A program made the translations under genes and the position numbers. From Asparagopsis taxiformis (lineage: Eukaryota; Rhodophyta; Florideophyceae; Bonnemaisoniales; Bonnemaisoniaceae), in assembly GCA_030407315.1 (NCBI GenBank), contig JALQPE010002126.1, positions 1 to 64,000 on the forward strand: a stretch of 64,000 nucleotides of DNA, given 5' to 3'. Numbering within the stretch: the first letter of the stretch is position 1; each line of letters opens with the position of its first letter. The notes beneath the pieces are model-generated. The model made no database searches and was not told the DNA's origin. It saw only the letters and a program-made list of their open reading frames with translations. This document shows positions 1 through 9,569 of this stretch, piece by piece.

Positions 1-986
1 CAGGAAAGCAATTTTTTGAAAAACCAGTAAATTTTATGGTCTGGACCATTAGAAATTAGTGGAATGGCAAACCATAAAAAAATCGCAGAAATTACCGGCG
101 CCGTGCCATAGATAAGTAGTGGAAATACCGTAAAGAATAGAGTGGAATGAAACTGCGCCGTGGGAGTGGGTATAAGCACCGTGACATGGTGGAATTTTCC
201 ACTACTGTACGGAAAAATAACATTGGAAAGGACAAAGACACGTCGCGTTGGTCATGACGGTGACCGGAGGTGGCATATTCCATTATTTTTAGAATTTACT
301 TGCTGGAATCACGAGACGAGGGAACCATATGTATGACAGTACCATGTTGGACTCGAACCATGAACATTGATGGTCACGCCGGTCTGAGGTACTGGTGGTA
401 GTCGTAGCAATGTAGTGATGGTAGAGGGATGGAGTGGTACTGACTGTTCCAACGCGCCATACGCTTCGATGACGTCACGTTTTGGACGTCCATGCAGAAT
501 CATATGAAAGAGGCGAGATACAGAGTGTATGACGTGAACTAGCTAATCTCGTTATGGTCATTGTTCTACCATAGGTAGGGTACGGTCGAAAGAGTAGATA
601 ATTGTACTTGAGTTTAGTTTCTGTAGTATTACTTAGTAAAGAATGGCACCATCTATGTTGATTTTTAGCACAGATACTACGGCATAGTTACTGTCGAAGT
701 CGCAAAATTTTGTAATAAAGTCACTCCCGCATACACAAGATTGACCTGAATAGTGAGTTCCGCCCTGGCTTTAAGCGTTACTAGTATCTTAAACGCAGTA
801 TTAGTGGATTTGAAAACTTGTGCGGCAGTAGGGAACAAGGTAGTGAATTCGTATCATACGATAAAAATGAAAAATTGGACGTTACAGACATGGGTGAAGT
901 AGTATCTAGTGAAGAAGTCGACGAAGACTTGTCCTAAACAAAATTGCAGATAGTGCGTTGTAGTATCTTTATTTCGTGGAGGAACT
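1..986. other. Intergenic, no gene seen
   Basis: No convincing reading frame, RNA gene or repeat array was found here. Short variants of a GTGGAAT word recur in the first 250 bases (for example near 59, 119, 141 and 190), which looks like decayed simple sequence. The last 100 bases probably hold the promoter and 5' leader of the gene starting at 987. Confidence 0.5.
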
Positions 987-2681
987 ATGACGAGGCGTGA
1001 ATCATTGCGAATTAGGCGACAGAGCGAAAAAGCGAAAGCTGGTCGTGAGCGTGAGCGGGCAGCTGCCGTAGATGCACTCCCATGTGTCGGAACGGAAATA
1101 GACGTATGGTTCCAAGTTGGCGATGACGCAATATGGTGGAAGGCTACGGTTGTGGAAATGAAACTTCCTGAGCAGTATCCTGTCTGCAGTGGTAAGCCGT
1201 CAGTGGGAGACCGCATCGACGTAGACAGAGGAGATGGAATGTACACGCCTGGTGTGGTGGAGCAGAATGGAAAGGATGTGGATGATGCAATCGTGAGGTT
1301 GACGAGGGAGGAAAAGGAGATATCAGTCTTGGAAGTCACTACGTGGCGGCATTCGAACGCTGTGAAGCCGAGTCATAATGAAATGGCAGTGGCAGAAGGC
1401 AGATTGTTATACGATGCTATTCCTGAAATGAATTATCCTTGTGTCGCCTACGAAAACGTAAAGTTTCTGCTCGGAAATAAGTTGATGTCGGGGGGCCAGC
1501 CCCCGACACCGTGGCGAACGAGCAATGGAGAGGCTGTGGATTACGAAGCGGAGAGAGTAGAATGTCATGACCAATCAGATGGAGAATCTGAAGCGATATC
1601 ACCGCAGAGGAAGAAGCCAAAAGTGGAATCAGCACTTGACGTCAAAACATACAGTGGTATGGAGACAAGGCTGAGAACACTAGAAAATATAATGCTTTCT
1701 GGAAATGCTAGCGAGATTCGGCTTGGTTGGAACGAAAGGGTTCTAAATTGTGCATCAACAGTATCGGCTGGTAAGATTTTGTTAATGCTCTTGCAGCGTG
1801 CGGTAGAGAAAGTTGTGGAACAGGTTAATCGAAGCACTTTGTCAACCCCAGGGGGTGGCTACCCACATGGTGAGATTGACGGTGCATGCACGAGTGGAAC
1901 GGCTATTAGCGGACCTGTCCAGATTCCAATCTCATTGAGCACTGAGCTATTCCGGGAAATGCTAAAGGGAACAGCAGAAACCTATCGAGGGGGGTATTAC
2001 AAAGTGTACCCAGGGCTTCACGCGGCAGTGGCTGGAAATGGCGGAGAAGCTGTGAACATTACGTGTTCCAGTTTTTCCACACTATCGGATCTGCTAGGAT
2101 TGGGGCACAGATGGCGAACTGAGTCTCTGGTTTATAGGCGTAACATAAGCAACTCGGAAGGGGAGGAGAATGAAGAGTGTGGTGACATGAACGGAACAGC
2201 GAGGCCATGTGCTCTGCGGTTGTTTGGTACGATATTGTGCTCGGAAACGATGGAAGCACAGTCGACATCTGTTGCAATTGGCAGTAGCTCGTTCTGCATT
2301 GCCGGATCTAAATCGAACGTATGGTGTCTGGCTCGCAACGGTAGTGCTGTAGTCCAAGGTGAATATGTGAACGGAATGGAGCTGCAGGAATGTCCCTCGA
2401 TATGTGGCGTGCACGGGGGGTTCGATGGTGACGGGAGTCTAGAAGGGTGGAGAAGCGAAAGAAAGAAATGTTTCCGCATTGAATGGGAACCTACGACGCA
2501 AAGGAAAAGAGGAAGGGCTGGTGACATGTTGTGGGGAACATTGAGAGTGCATATGCCGTATGTCATATTCCGTGGTGTGGAAGAACCATGTAGAATAGGC
2601 AAGTTAATATCGGAAGATGTGGTCAATGATGTGGTGGGGTATAGTGTGTCAGAGAAAAGGGCAGAGGAGTACATAAAATGA
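987..2681 (+). CDS. Orphan 564-residue protein, possible Tudor-like N-terminus
   Basis: Uninterrupted frame from a real ATG at 987, about 564 residues. I do not recognise the family. Residues 1-27 are very basic (Arg/Lys/Glu-rich). Residues about 35-115 contain a stretch reading like a Tudor/Agenet-type beta barrel (GTEIDVWFQ, then DDAIWWKATVVEM, then VGDRIDVDRGDGMYTPGVV); this is an inference from pattern only. A basic PQRKKPKVE segment near residue 207 could be a nuclear localisation signal. The C-terminal half is Cys- and Gly-rich without a clear motif. It converges with the gene at 2808-4481, stop codons about 126 bases apart, and shows no obvious similarity to it. Length and lack of stops make it a probable real gene; function unknown. 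Confidence 0.7.
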   Translation: MTRRESLRIRRQSEKAKAGRERERAAAVDALPCVGTEIDVWFQVGDDAIWWKATVVEMKLPEQYPVCSGKPSVGDRIDVDRGDGMYTPGVVEQNGKDVDDAIVRLTREEKEISVLEVTTWRHSNAVKPSHNEMAVAEGRLLYDAIPEMNYPCVAYENVKFLLGNKLMSGGQPPTPWRTSNGEAVDYEAERVECHDQSDGESEAISPQRKKPKVESALDVKTYSGMETRLRTLENIMLSGNASEIRLGWNERVLNCASTVSAGKILLMLLQRAVEKVVEQVNRSTLSTPGGGYPHGEIDGACTSGTAISGPVQIPISLSTELFREMLKGTAETYRGGYYKVYPGLHAAVAGNGGEAVNITCSSFSTLSDLLGLGHRWRTESLVYRRNISNSEGEENEECGDMNGTARPCALRLFGTILCSETMEAQSTSVAIGSSSFCIAGSKSNVWCLARNGSAVVQGEYVNGMELQECPSICGVHGGFDGDGSLEGWRSERKKCFRIEWEPTTQRKRGRAGDMLWGTLRVHMPYVIFRGVEEPCRIGKLISEDVVNDVVGYSVSEKRAEEYIK

Positions 2682-2807
2682 TACAGGTAGTGAGATGAAC
2701 ATGGAAGAACTAGTTTAATTATTCTGAAGCATACATTGCGGAGCAGAGGCAAGCAATGGGAACTACTACAGTCACATGAAGACGGCGGTGTTCCAGCTAG
2801 AACAGTT

Positions 2808-4481
2808 CTACATGCCAATTAAAGAAATACCAAGTTCATCATCCTCCTCGAGAGGTACACAATCATGATTGGAAACTGGTCTGTTTGCTGGGTTATCTTC
2901 TGAGCGCTCAGTATGTCTGAAGCCTGAAACGAAACGGACAGACTCGTATTCTTGTGCTGTTAGGTTTCTCTTCTTTCTAATGATCCCCGTGAGGCAGTCA
3001 CCTCCCATGAGGTAGTCCCGGAGCTCAAGATGTCCCCATGTAACGCGCAAGGGGAATCCATCCTTCCCAAAATGAGATGTAGGCTGTTGTTTCAGGGCTT
3101 CGTTAAATAAACCTTGGAGGCATATTGCAATCTTATAACATGCTTGAATAGCATGAGGTTCATGACAGAGCATCTCCAGTTGTGTACATTGGCAAAAACT
3201 GCATAACAATATCATAGCTAGAGTAAGAAAGGAGAATGAACAGACAGCCAACTTCTCCACTCGCGTACTCGCAATGTTTTCACCATCGATATCACCGCTC
3301 ACCTGAACTATGTAAGTAACCTGAATGTGAAGCTCAGGACGGCTCAGAATGAAATTTGAGAAGATGGAATCATTTTTTGAATACACTTCGAGAGCTTCTT
3401 CTCCTGTTCCGTAAGCTCTCGAAGTTGTCGGAATAGAGTCAGGTGGACACATTTCTGTTGTGGAAACAGCATGGGCAGGAGAAACATCCACAGTTGCCTT
3501 CATATCTCGGTGGATGAGGAAGAATGCTTGTTTGACCAATTCCATTTTCATCTGTTTCCGGGAAGTGTTGAAGAACTGTGTAAGCTGCCGTAGTGCAGAG
3601 GTAATAATCGGAATAGACTGTAAGTCAGACGGAGAAAGGTTGGATACAGCGGAAGAAGATGAAGAGGATGTACCAGTACGGCGTGCTTCTTTCGAACCAG
3701 ACAGTCGGCGACGCTTTGAAAGAGTAACCTGCAAATGCGTAGACTGTTCCACGTTTCGTTCTGCCTCCGTGGGCATCGAAATATCCATGGCATGGAAAAG
3801 AGCTCGTTGGGAAATGTGCAGCCAAGACGGCTTTTCGATGGGCACTACTGTAGCATTGCGTAGTGCATAGTCTCGAGATAGAGTATTGCTGTTCAAGTCC
3901 TCCTCCTCCCCAGGATCGAGGACCCCAGCATTCCTGCTCGTCGAGTCCTTCCATCGCACAATTCTGTCATTTGCCATTGAAATAAACGCAGTTCCGATAA
4001 TAGAGCGTTTTAAGAACACATGTCGTTTCCCTACTGCCGTTCCGATAAGAGATCTCTTAGATTGCCTTACCTCAGAATTTGAACTTGAAGTCTGCGAAAA
4101 CGACAGGGCAGCAAGAAGCAACGTTGTGCAGGAATCCACCTGTGGTGATGTTGCAGACCTCGAATTACAATTGTTGAGCAAATTGGCGTCAACAAAGGTT
4201 TTAACAAGCTCTGCAACAGTTCTGAAAGCGACGAATCGAGATGTCACCTGCCTGTTGTTGAACAGAGAAGACACCAGCGTGGCAATTTGACCTGCTTTTC
4301 TTGATCTCTCATCCAGAACAACTGAAGGGACAGTGTTTGTTCCGGCAGCAGCGGAGGCCATGTATCGAATACACGCCAGCTCCAATTGAATAGACGAAAG
4401 GGAATCGCGCATGTACTGTTCGAGGGATGCGAACCGTTCTTCGAACTTTGCAAACCTAGTCAAAGATAAATCATCTCTCAT
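2808..4481 (-). CDS. Orphan 557-residue protein, coiled-coil N-terminus
   Basis: Open frame from an ATG at 4481, about 557 residues, no recognised family. Residues 1-45 look helical and coiled-coil forming (FAKFEERFASLEQYMRDSL). Near residues 142-168 a short internal repeat occurs: KRSLIGTA is followed about 15 residues later by KRSIIGTA. A basic KRRRLSG motif near 260 may be a nuclear signal and is followed by a poly-Ser run. Residues about 415-440 form a hydrophobic Leu/Cys-rich stretch that could be buried helix or membrane segment. The gene is convergent with 987-2681, and a degenerate MITE lies about 300 bases upstream of its start. Probable real gene, function unknown. Confidence 0.65.
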   Translation of the reverse strand: MRDDLSLTRFAKFEERFASLEQYMRDSLSSIQLELACIRYMASAAAGTNTVPSVVLDERSRKAGQIATLVSSLFNNRQVTSRFVAFRTVAELVKTFVDANLLNNCNSRSATSPQVDSCTTLLLAALSFSQTSSSNSEVRQSKRSLIGTAVGKRHVFLKRSIIGTAFISMANDRIVRWKDSTSRNAGVLDPGEEEDLNSNTLSRDYALRNATVVPIEKPSWLHISQRALFHAMDISMPTEAERNVEQSTHLQVTLSKRRRLSGSKEARRTGTSSSSSSAVSNLSPSDLQSIPIITSALRQLTQFFNTSRKQMKMELVKQAFFLIHRDMKATVDVSPAHAVSTTEMCPPDSIPTTSRAYGTGEEALEVYSKNDSIFSNFILSRPELHIQVTYIVQVSGDIDGENIASTRVEKLAVCSFSFLTLAMILLCSFCQCTQLEMLCHEPHAIQACYKIAICLQGLFNEALKQQPTSHFGKDGFPLRVTWGHLELRDYLMGGDCLTGIIRKKRNLTAQEYESVRFVSGFRHTERSEDNPANRPVSNHDCVPLEEDDELGISLIGM

Positions 4482-4778
4482 TTTTGCTGGAAACCGTTGA
4501 ATGGTTCACGCCCAGGATAGAGTACTTGAGTAGAACTGGAAACGTTGCTGAGGAGAAGGGAAGGATAAGTAGAAGAGACCAGGGGGAAACTTGTCTCGAG
4601 CATGGACGGAAGATGTAACGGATAAGGACATTGGTACGGCCGTTACAAAAGCTGCGGGCAGTAACGGTCCTGGGCATACCCAAAAGCAATGGAGCCAGCA
4701 ATGCAATCAGCCAGAGAAGTTATTTTGGTTACATCTCTATGTGTTTGCAGAACGTAGGCTAAGGTATATTCGGGGCAA

Positions 4779-4900
4779 GGAAATTGGTAATCTTTTTTGC
4801 GCTGAAATTGCTGCAGTAAAGAGTGATCTACCCAAGTGCACATAGGTAGATCAGTTTTTACTGCAGTAATTTCATAGCTAGAAAAATTACCGAAATTTAA
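4779..4900. repeat. Palindromic MITE, degenerate copy A
   Basis: Imperfect palindrome of about 122 bp. The left arm begins AAATTGGTAATC and the right arm ends ATTACCGAAATTT. Internal CTGCAGTAAA and TTTACTGCAG boxes and a GATCTACC/GGTAGATC pair flank a CAAGTGCAC centre. The same layout occurs at 5287-5414 and 9448-9569, but this copy has more mismatches between arms, so it is older. Confidence 0.8.
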
Positions 4901-5286
4901 TCTCAGCACTATGTAAGCAGCACTAGCTGACTATGTAGATGACCACGGCTCAGTTTGTTCTTCCGGGCTGTTTTGTTGCTAGGAGCGTTAACGCTATAAT
5001 TATAGAAGCGTTAAACTTCATACCACATAGAATGTACATTGAGCAGCTTTTCCTGCGTGTGGTACATGCATGATGTACGAAATGCGAGAATGGATGTACA
5101 ATGTACAAGACAGTTGTGGTACCTGCATTTCTCTCTACATTGTCATTGTGCTGAAAAACAAGCGGAGACCGTCCGCATGTGGAACAAGGCAAACAACTAA
5201 GAACGGCTGGTATCCAAACCTCAGCCTTCGACATGCCATGTAGGGTTGTGTGGTGCCCGTGGCTATGCCAGAACACATACAAGGCA
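4901..5286. other. Spacer between two MITE copies
   Basis: Sequence between MITE copies A and B. A 110-codon minus-strand frame (4950-5282) covers most of it, but it is Cys/His/Thr-rich, low in complexity and recognisable as nothing; I do not call it a gene. Confidence 0.4.
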
Positions 5287-5414
5287 GCGTAAAATTTGGT
5301 AATTTTTTGGGCTCTAAAATTACTGCAGTAAAAACTGATCTAGCAAAGTGCACTCGGGTAGATCAGTTTTTACTGCAGTAATTTTTGAGCCCAAAAAATT
5401 ACCAAATTTTACGC
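5287..5414. repeat. Palindromic MITE, copy B
   Basis: Near-perfect 128-bp palindrome. It starts GCGTAAAATTTGG and ends CCAAATTTTACGC, with CTGCAGTAAAAACTGATC and its complement as inner arms around AAGTGCACT. The termini fit a TA target duplication (TA-AAATTTGG...CCAAATTT-TA), which would suggest mobilisation by a Tc1/mariner-type transposase; that is inference. It sits about 190 bases downstream of the SET gene stop. Confidence 0.88.
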
Positions 5415-5600
5415 ACAGAATATACCTTGTCCAACCTTATGCAGACGCATTACGTACCAAACGGGAAATTCTTCTACGCATTGCTTGCTTGGGGGGAAAG
5501 AGTACATTACGATAAAAATAAATTGAAGGTATGGGAAACAGAGTGAAAACATTAATGGAGAAGGATTTACTTGTGAAATTTGACTGTGAGAGGGTAACAG

Positions 5601-6137
5601 CTAGACAGTGAAGTAATCATGACCGTATTCGATAAACAGCTCGGATCCAGCTGAGATAGCCTCGTTAGCAGTAACACATACAACTTGGTAGCTAGACACA
5701 GAGCTCTCACTGATGAGTTCTTGTACAGGGGAGGAGAAACTAACATTAGCAGTTCGCGACGGGCGATCGGTTCCCTCTGCTGGATCCACGAACGTTGGGT
5801 CGTTGATTTTCGAAGCAGCGCAATACTCGAATGGAACAATGAAGATGGGGCGGCTAGACGTAGACGGAAGCAAGCAGGTGATATTTGGGTCCTTGATTTG
5901 AACTGCGTACTTCTGGAAGCGCTCAATCGAGAACGAAGTCGGACCCGTACCAAACGTCTTCAGTTTTGCTTGGTAGAGATCCTTGTAAACCACTGCCCCA
6001 AAATAGTACCCGACGATATCTCCTGGATCAATATCTACTCTTGCGAAGAGTCCATCACCAGCTGCAGGTATAGTTGAAGTTGCAACGTATACATTGTGTG
6101 CCATTGCATCAATTGATAGCAGGGTTTTACTATCCAT
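5601..6137 (-). CDS. SET-domain protein (predicted lysine methyltransferase)
   Basis: About 178 residues from the ATG at 6137; the frame is open to 6194 but without an ATG there. The protein is essentially one SET domain. An N-terminal SAM-binding turn (AGDGLFARV) is followed by a beta strand ending VGYYFG, a central YCAASKINDP plus TANVSF block matching the SET pseudoknot (usual form NHS..PN), and a C-terminal ELFIEYGHDYF motif matching the catalytic Tyr region. SET proteins transfer methyl groups from SAM to lysines of histones or other proteins. There are no pre-SET or post-SET cysteines. It lies 92 bases downstream of the DNA methylase stop on the same strand, so the two may share a transcript. 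Domain call is firm; substrate unknown. Confidence 0.8.
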   Translation of the reverse strand: MDSKTLLSIDAMAHNVYVATSTIPAAGDGLFARVDIDPGDIVGYYFGAVVYKDLYQAKLKTFGTGPTSFSIERFQKYAVQIKDPNITCLLPSTSSRPIFIVPFEYCAASKINDPTFVDPAEGTDRPSRTANVSFSSPVQELISESSVSSYQVVCVTANEAISAGSELFIEYGHDYFTV

Positions 6138-6229
6138 GGTGGACAACAAGCCCAGCAGTGATTGTGGCCATTTGTGAATAGGAAGGTCTATCAAGTCATT
6201 GTGCTGGTCTGGGATGCACCAAATGGCGG

Positions 6230-9070
6230 TCAGAAAGCTGATGAGGTGGGGTGGAAGTTGTGTCGAACTTGGTAAACTGGAGGGGTTCTTCGAGTGGGAA
6301 TCGTCATCGGAAGTTCCGAGTTGAGAAGTGGCCAGCTGCTGCAGGGCGGGCGTGGACTGTTGAGCAAAGTTCCCAATGGAGACCTGCTGCAGAAATGATT
6401 GACTCTAGGAAGGGATAGTTCAAAGCAGTCCGTGAACTTCTCACACCCCACAAACCTCCTGTACTGACCGTGGTGCATAGTAAGGCATGCAACTGCAGTA
6501 GAGAAAGTGCCAGCAAACATGTCCACGACCAAGTCTCCCTGGTTTGAGAAACGTCCAATGAGCTCTTGCATGAGAGCTACGGTCTTCTGCTCGGGGCGCA
6601 ACGTAACCTTTTTCTTGTCCTTGTCCAAATATTTCACTGTCTCCGATGCTGTGATGCGCGGGATGTTGTCGATGACATTTGTCCAAGCCTTGAACCTAGA
6701 AGGGATGTATCCTGCATTTCGGTAGTTCACCATCCCCCAGCCTTCTTTACCCTTACCCAGCTTCGTAGCATGTACAACCAGCTCGACCATATTTAACAAA
6801 CTGGTCGTAATCCTATATGGAGGCGAAGTAAAATGGGTGGGGCTCCGAGTACAGACGATAGGCTGCGAATCAACCGCGAACATAGGACTACCCGTAGAGT
6901 ATTTCACTTTGCGAAGCTCGTATACCCAATTGTAGAACAGAGCAGCAGATGTGAATATGAGAACATGACCACCCTTGCGCGTCACCTTGGAAATTTCAGC
7001 TACCGTGTCTTCGATTTCTTCCTGACGGAGGACATCGTAACCAGAGTTTCCTCTGCCAGACATACGCCTAGTATTGTACGGCGGGTCAGTGAGTACCAAC
7101 TGAGCACCTTCCCGGATTTGCGGCTTTCGAGGATTGTCAACAGCGTCATAGTTCTTCAAAAGGTCTCTGAAGCTGCAGTTGAAAGTATGCAGGACAGATC
7201 CTTTCATGTTGTCCATTTCTGGAGGAATCAACACTTCATCTTCTGCACGCATGGATTTTATATCAGCTCTGGCCGCTTCGGCGGTACCGCTGTTACCGCT
7301 ATTCCTGCTCGAGCTTCCTGCACCAGAAGGGCTTTCATCTAGTCGTCTGCGTTTAGCATTCGGGCTCGTTCCGTTCCCGCCGGGCGGAGAATCCCGTACT
7401 GGAGAAGCTGTTCTCTCAGTGTCTCCGAACAGCTCCTCATTAGGGTCGGGCGTTGATTGTGGCTCTTCTGTGAGGCTGAATGCCGTGAGTTGCCTTTCAA
7501 CCATACCCAGAGCCCGAATAGTCGTAAACCTCCCAGCATCCGGGGAACCAGTCGACGCCTGGAAGCCCTGTAGGAAAGGTATTGCTCGCGGTGAAGAAAC
7601 GGTTTGGTCGAACAATTCTTTGTGCCGACAGATCGTCATTATGTGCTCCCAGAAGGACGTTGCGCAGAGGCGCATCTGAGCATCTTGCAGCAGCGTACGA
7701 TGGACAGCCGCACTCGAGATGCTTGCCGAGTGCTGCACTCTTCGAACAGCTCCTCTGCCGTGCAACAAAGTCTTCAGCTCTCGAAGCGGTGCGAAGCCCC
7801 TATTTTCCGAGTCCAGGACGTGGTACGTGAATACTCTCTGGTCGTACAGAAGGTACGGTTGCAAGAGCTCCTCGGTATTGGTAGCCCCTAGCGACTTTGC
7901 CAATACATCCCATGACTTCAGAATCACATGAATACCATATCCAAGACGCTGGGCAGTCCACGGACTATCCTTCTTGAGAAGCGGCGTGGGTCTATTCGAA
8001 GACCTCGTTCTTGTACGTGAGCGTGGCCGGGATTCTGCCTGCAACTTCCAGTCTCGGTCCATTTGTATCAATGCCATGAGAAATACAACCCTCTCGAAAG
8101 TTGTGGTAAGTCTCGGAGTTGTCCAGCTATCTTGATGCGAAGCGCGCTCCTGGGTCTGTGAAACGAAGAATTGGCATGCTAGTGATTGTCTTGAGAAGGC
8201 ATCTCGACCAATCGCGGACTGGGAGAAGTTATGCTCGGTGTAGAACTCTTTCTGAACTGGAAGTGGTGGTCCAGGACTCTGAGAGTTTTTGAGTGGATCC
8301 TCTGCTGATTGCTCATCACGCTCATGGACAAACACGGGAATAAAGAAGGATACGGATAAATCCAGCAACCCACAGCTCGTGAGGAATAGATCCCATACCC
8401 GTGTGTCTATATCTACACTACCATCTTCACCAGCAGAAATGGTGAAGTTTCGGACTGCTTGCACAATGTTAAAGGTGTGACGATGGTAGGCATACGAGAA
8501 CCATTTATCCAGAACGATTGAAGCATTCGCTGGCAGGTCAAACTTGTACATACTGCTCACAGCCCTTCGAAACGCTGTGAGCGAACGTTCTGCAAGGGGC
8601 ACATGATCCTCTTTCTTCTCAGCTTCATGCCAACAGTCTCGCATGTGAGCGACTATTGCTACACTTTCGTAGAACGGAATAATCCTTTCCCTCTCCAGGA
8701 GATGAAAGAGAATAGAGGCAAGCGTATGTGGTTTGGTAGTAATAGATTCGTAGCTCATGCGAAGTAAATATCTCGATGTGTTCCGTCGGGGGCGCGACCA
8801 CACCTCCTCGCACACGTCCATGCCTCCCACCAAGGTTACGTCACCATTGTCCGCAATGCTACCGTACAGATAGAGACGTTCGAAATCCAGATGCACTACG
8901 GATGTGACATCGGAGGCTGGGGTGCTAGCCCCTGCGATAGCAGGAATTGAAACAACGCGAGCGGGATCAACCCATAGAATGGTTCCGTTTCCGTACTTGT
9001 CAGATGGATGCATCGGCCCATCTTCGCTGTACGTTTCGACAAGCCCGTGCCGGGGTTGTGGCTGCGCCAT
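6230..9070 (-). CDS. Large beta-class DPPY DNA methyltransferase
   Basis: About 946 residues from the ATG at 9070; the open frame extends upstream but this Met starts the plausible protein. The C-terminal third is a SAM-dependent amino-methyltransferase. Motif IV is TDPPYNTRR at about residues 661-669, followed by KGGHVLIFTSAALF. Then comes a variable target-recognition stretch and motif I DMFAGTFSTAVA near residue 850, with EKF after it. DPPY preceding the FAG motif is the beta-class order of CcrM-like N6-adenine/N4-cytosine methylases. The first 600 residues are unrecognised, with an Arg/Ser-rich RSRTRTRSS stretch near 370 and a Ser/Gly-rich linker with KRRR near 590. Long N-terminal extensions are not typical of bacterial enzymes. 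Neighbour: a SET gene immediately downstream. DNA is the likely substrate, but RNA is not excluded. Confidence 0.82.
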   Translation of the reverse strand: MAQPQPRHGLVETYSEDGPMHPSDKYGNGTILWVDPARVVSIPAIAGASTPASDVTSVVHLDFERLYLYGSIADNGDVTLVGGMDVCEEVWSRPRRNTSRYLLRMSYESITTKPHTLASILFHLLERERIIPFYESVAIVAHMRDCWHEAEKKEDHVPLAERSLTAFRRAVSSMYKFDLPANASIVLDKWFSYAYHRHTFNIVQAVRNFTISAGEDGSVDIDTRVWDLFLTSCGLLDLSVSFFIPVFVHERDEQSAEDPLKNSQSPGPPLPVQKEFYTEHNFSQSAIGRDAFSRQSLACQFFVSQTQERASHQDSWTTPRLTTTFERVVFLMALIQMDRDWKLQAESRPRSRTRTRSSNRPTPLLKKDSPWTAQRLGYGIHVILKSWDVLAKSLGATNTEELLQPYLLYDQRVFTYHVLDSENRGFAPLRELKTLLHGRGAVRRVQHSASISSAAVHRTLLQDAQMRLCATSFWEHIMTICRHKELFDQTVSSPRAIPFLQGFQASTGSPDAGRFTTIRALGMVERQLTAFSLTEEPQSTPDPNEELFGDTERTASPVRDSPPGGNGTSPNAKRRRLDESPSGAGSSSRNSGNSGTAEAARADIKSMRAEDEVLIPPEMDNMKGSVLHTFNCSFRDLLKNYDAVDNPRKPQIREGAQLVLTDPPYNTRRMSGRGNSGYDVLRQEEIEDTVAEISKVTRKGGHVLIFTSAALFYNWVYELRKVKYSTGSPMFAVDSQPIVCTRSPTHFTSPPYRITTSLLNMVELVVHATKLGKGKEGWGMVNYRNAGYIPSRFKAWTNVIDNIPRITASETVKYLDKDKKKVTLRPEQKTVALMQELIGRFSNQGDLVVDMFAGTFSTAVACLTMHHGQYRRFVGCEKFTDCFELSLPRVNHFCSRSPLGTLLNSPRPPCSSWPLLNSELPMTIPTRRTPPVYQVRHNFHPTSSAF

Positions 9071-9447
9071 TTCAGGGGATGCTCGGGAACGAGGGAGAAG
9101 AGAGAATGCGATAGATTGGTAGAGAAGATTGCAATGCAATCCGGCACATGTGCCTGACAGGACGGCAAGGAGATTTTTCCGCGCGCCCGCAAAATTTGAA
9201 ATTGGAATTTATGGAAGCCCCGATTTCTGACGAGGGGTCGCGGGATGATGAAAGAGTTTGGAGTTTTGTTGTTGAAGATTGGTGAAGGGGTGCAATGTTT
9301 TGAACGGGTATGCAGCTTGGGCGCATTCTGTATCATGACAGTGCATTAAACAAAATCTCCACAACCTTGAGCTAGCTTCACTAATAATACAGAGACACTG
9401 CACCTAAATTCAAGCCCCATTAGCTACAGACGGTCGCCAGACTAGTC

Positions 9448-9569
9448 TAAAATTTGGTAATTTTTTGGGCGCAAAAATTACTGCAGTAAAAACTGATCTA
9501 GCCAAGTGCACTTTGCTAGATCAGTTTTTACTGCAGTAATTTTTGAGCCCAAAAAATTACCAAATTTTA
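9448..9569. repeat. Palindromic MITE, copy C
   Basis: A 122-bp near-perfect palindrome with the same ends (TAAAATTTGG/CCAAATTTTA), inner CTGCAGTAAAAACTGATC arms and AAGTGCAC centre as copy B. It lies about 380 bases upstream of the methyltransferase start, so copies B and C bracket the SET and methylase genes. Confidence 0.88.

Noticed and set aside
4950..5282. 110-codon minus-strand frame between MITEs A and B
   Set aside because: Low complexity, no motif, bounded by MITEs; not convincing as a gene.
6230..9139. Bacterial contamination as source of the DPPY methylase
   Set aside because: Flanked by eukaryotic retroelements and MITEs, with a long eukaryote-like N-terminal region and no bacterial neighbours or ribosome-binding layout.
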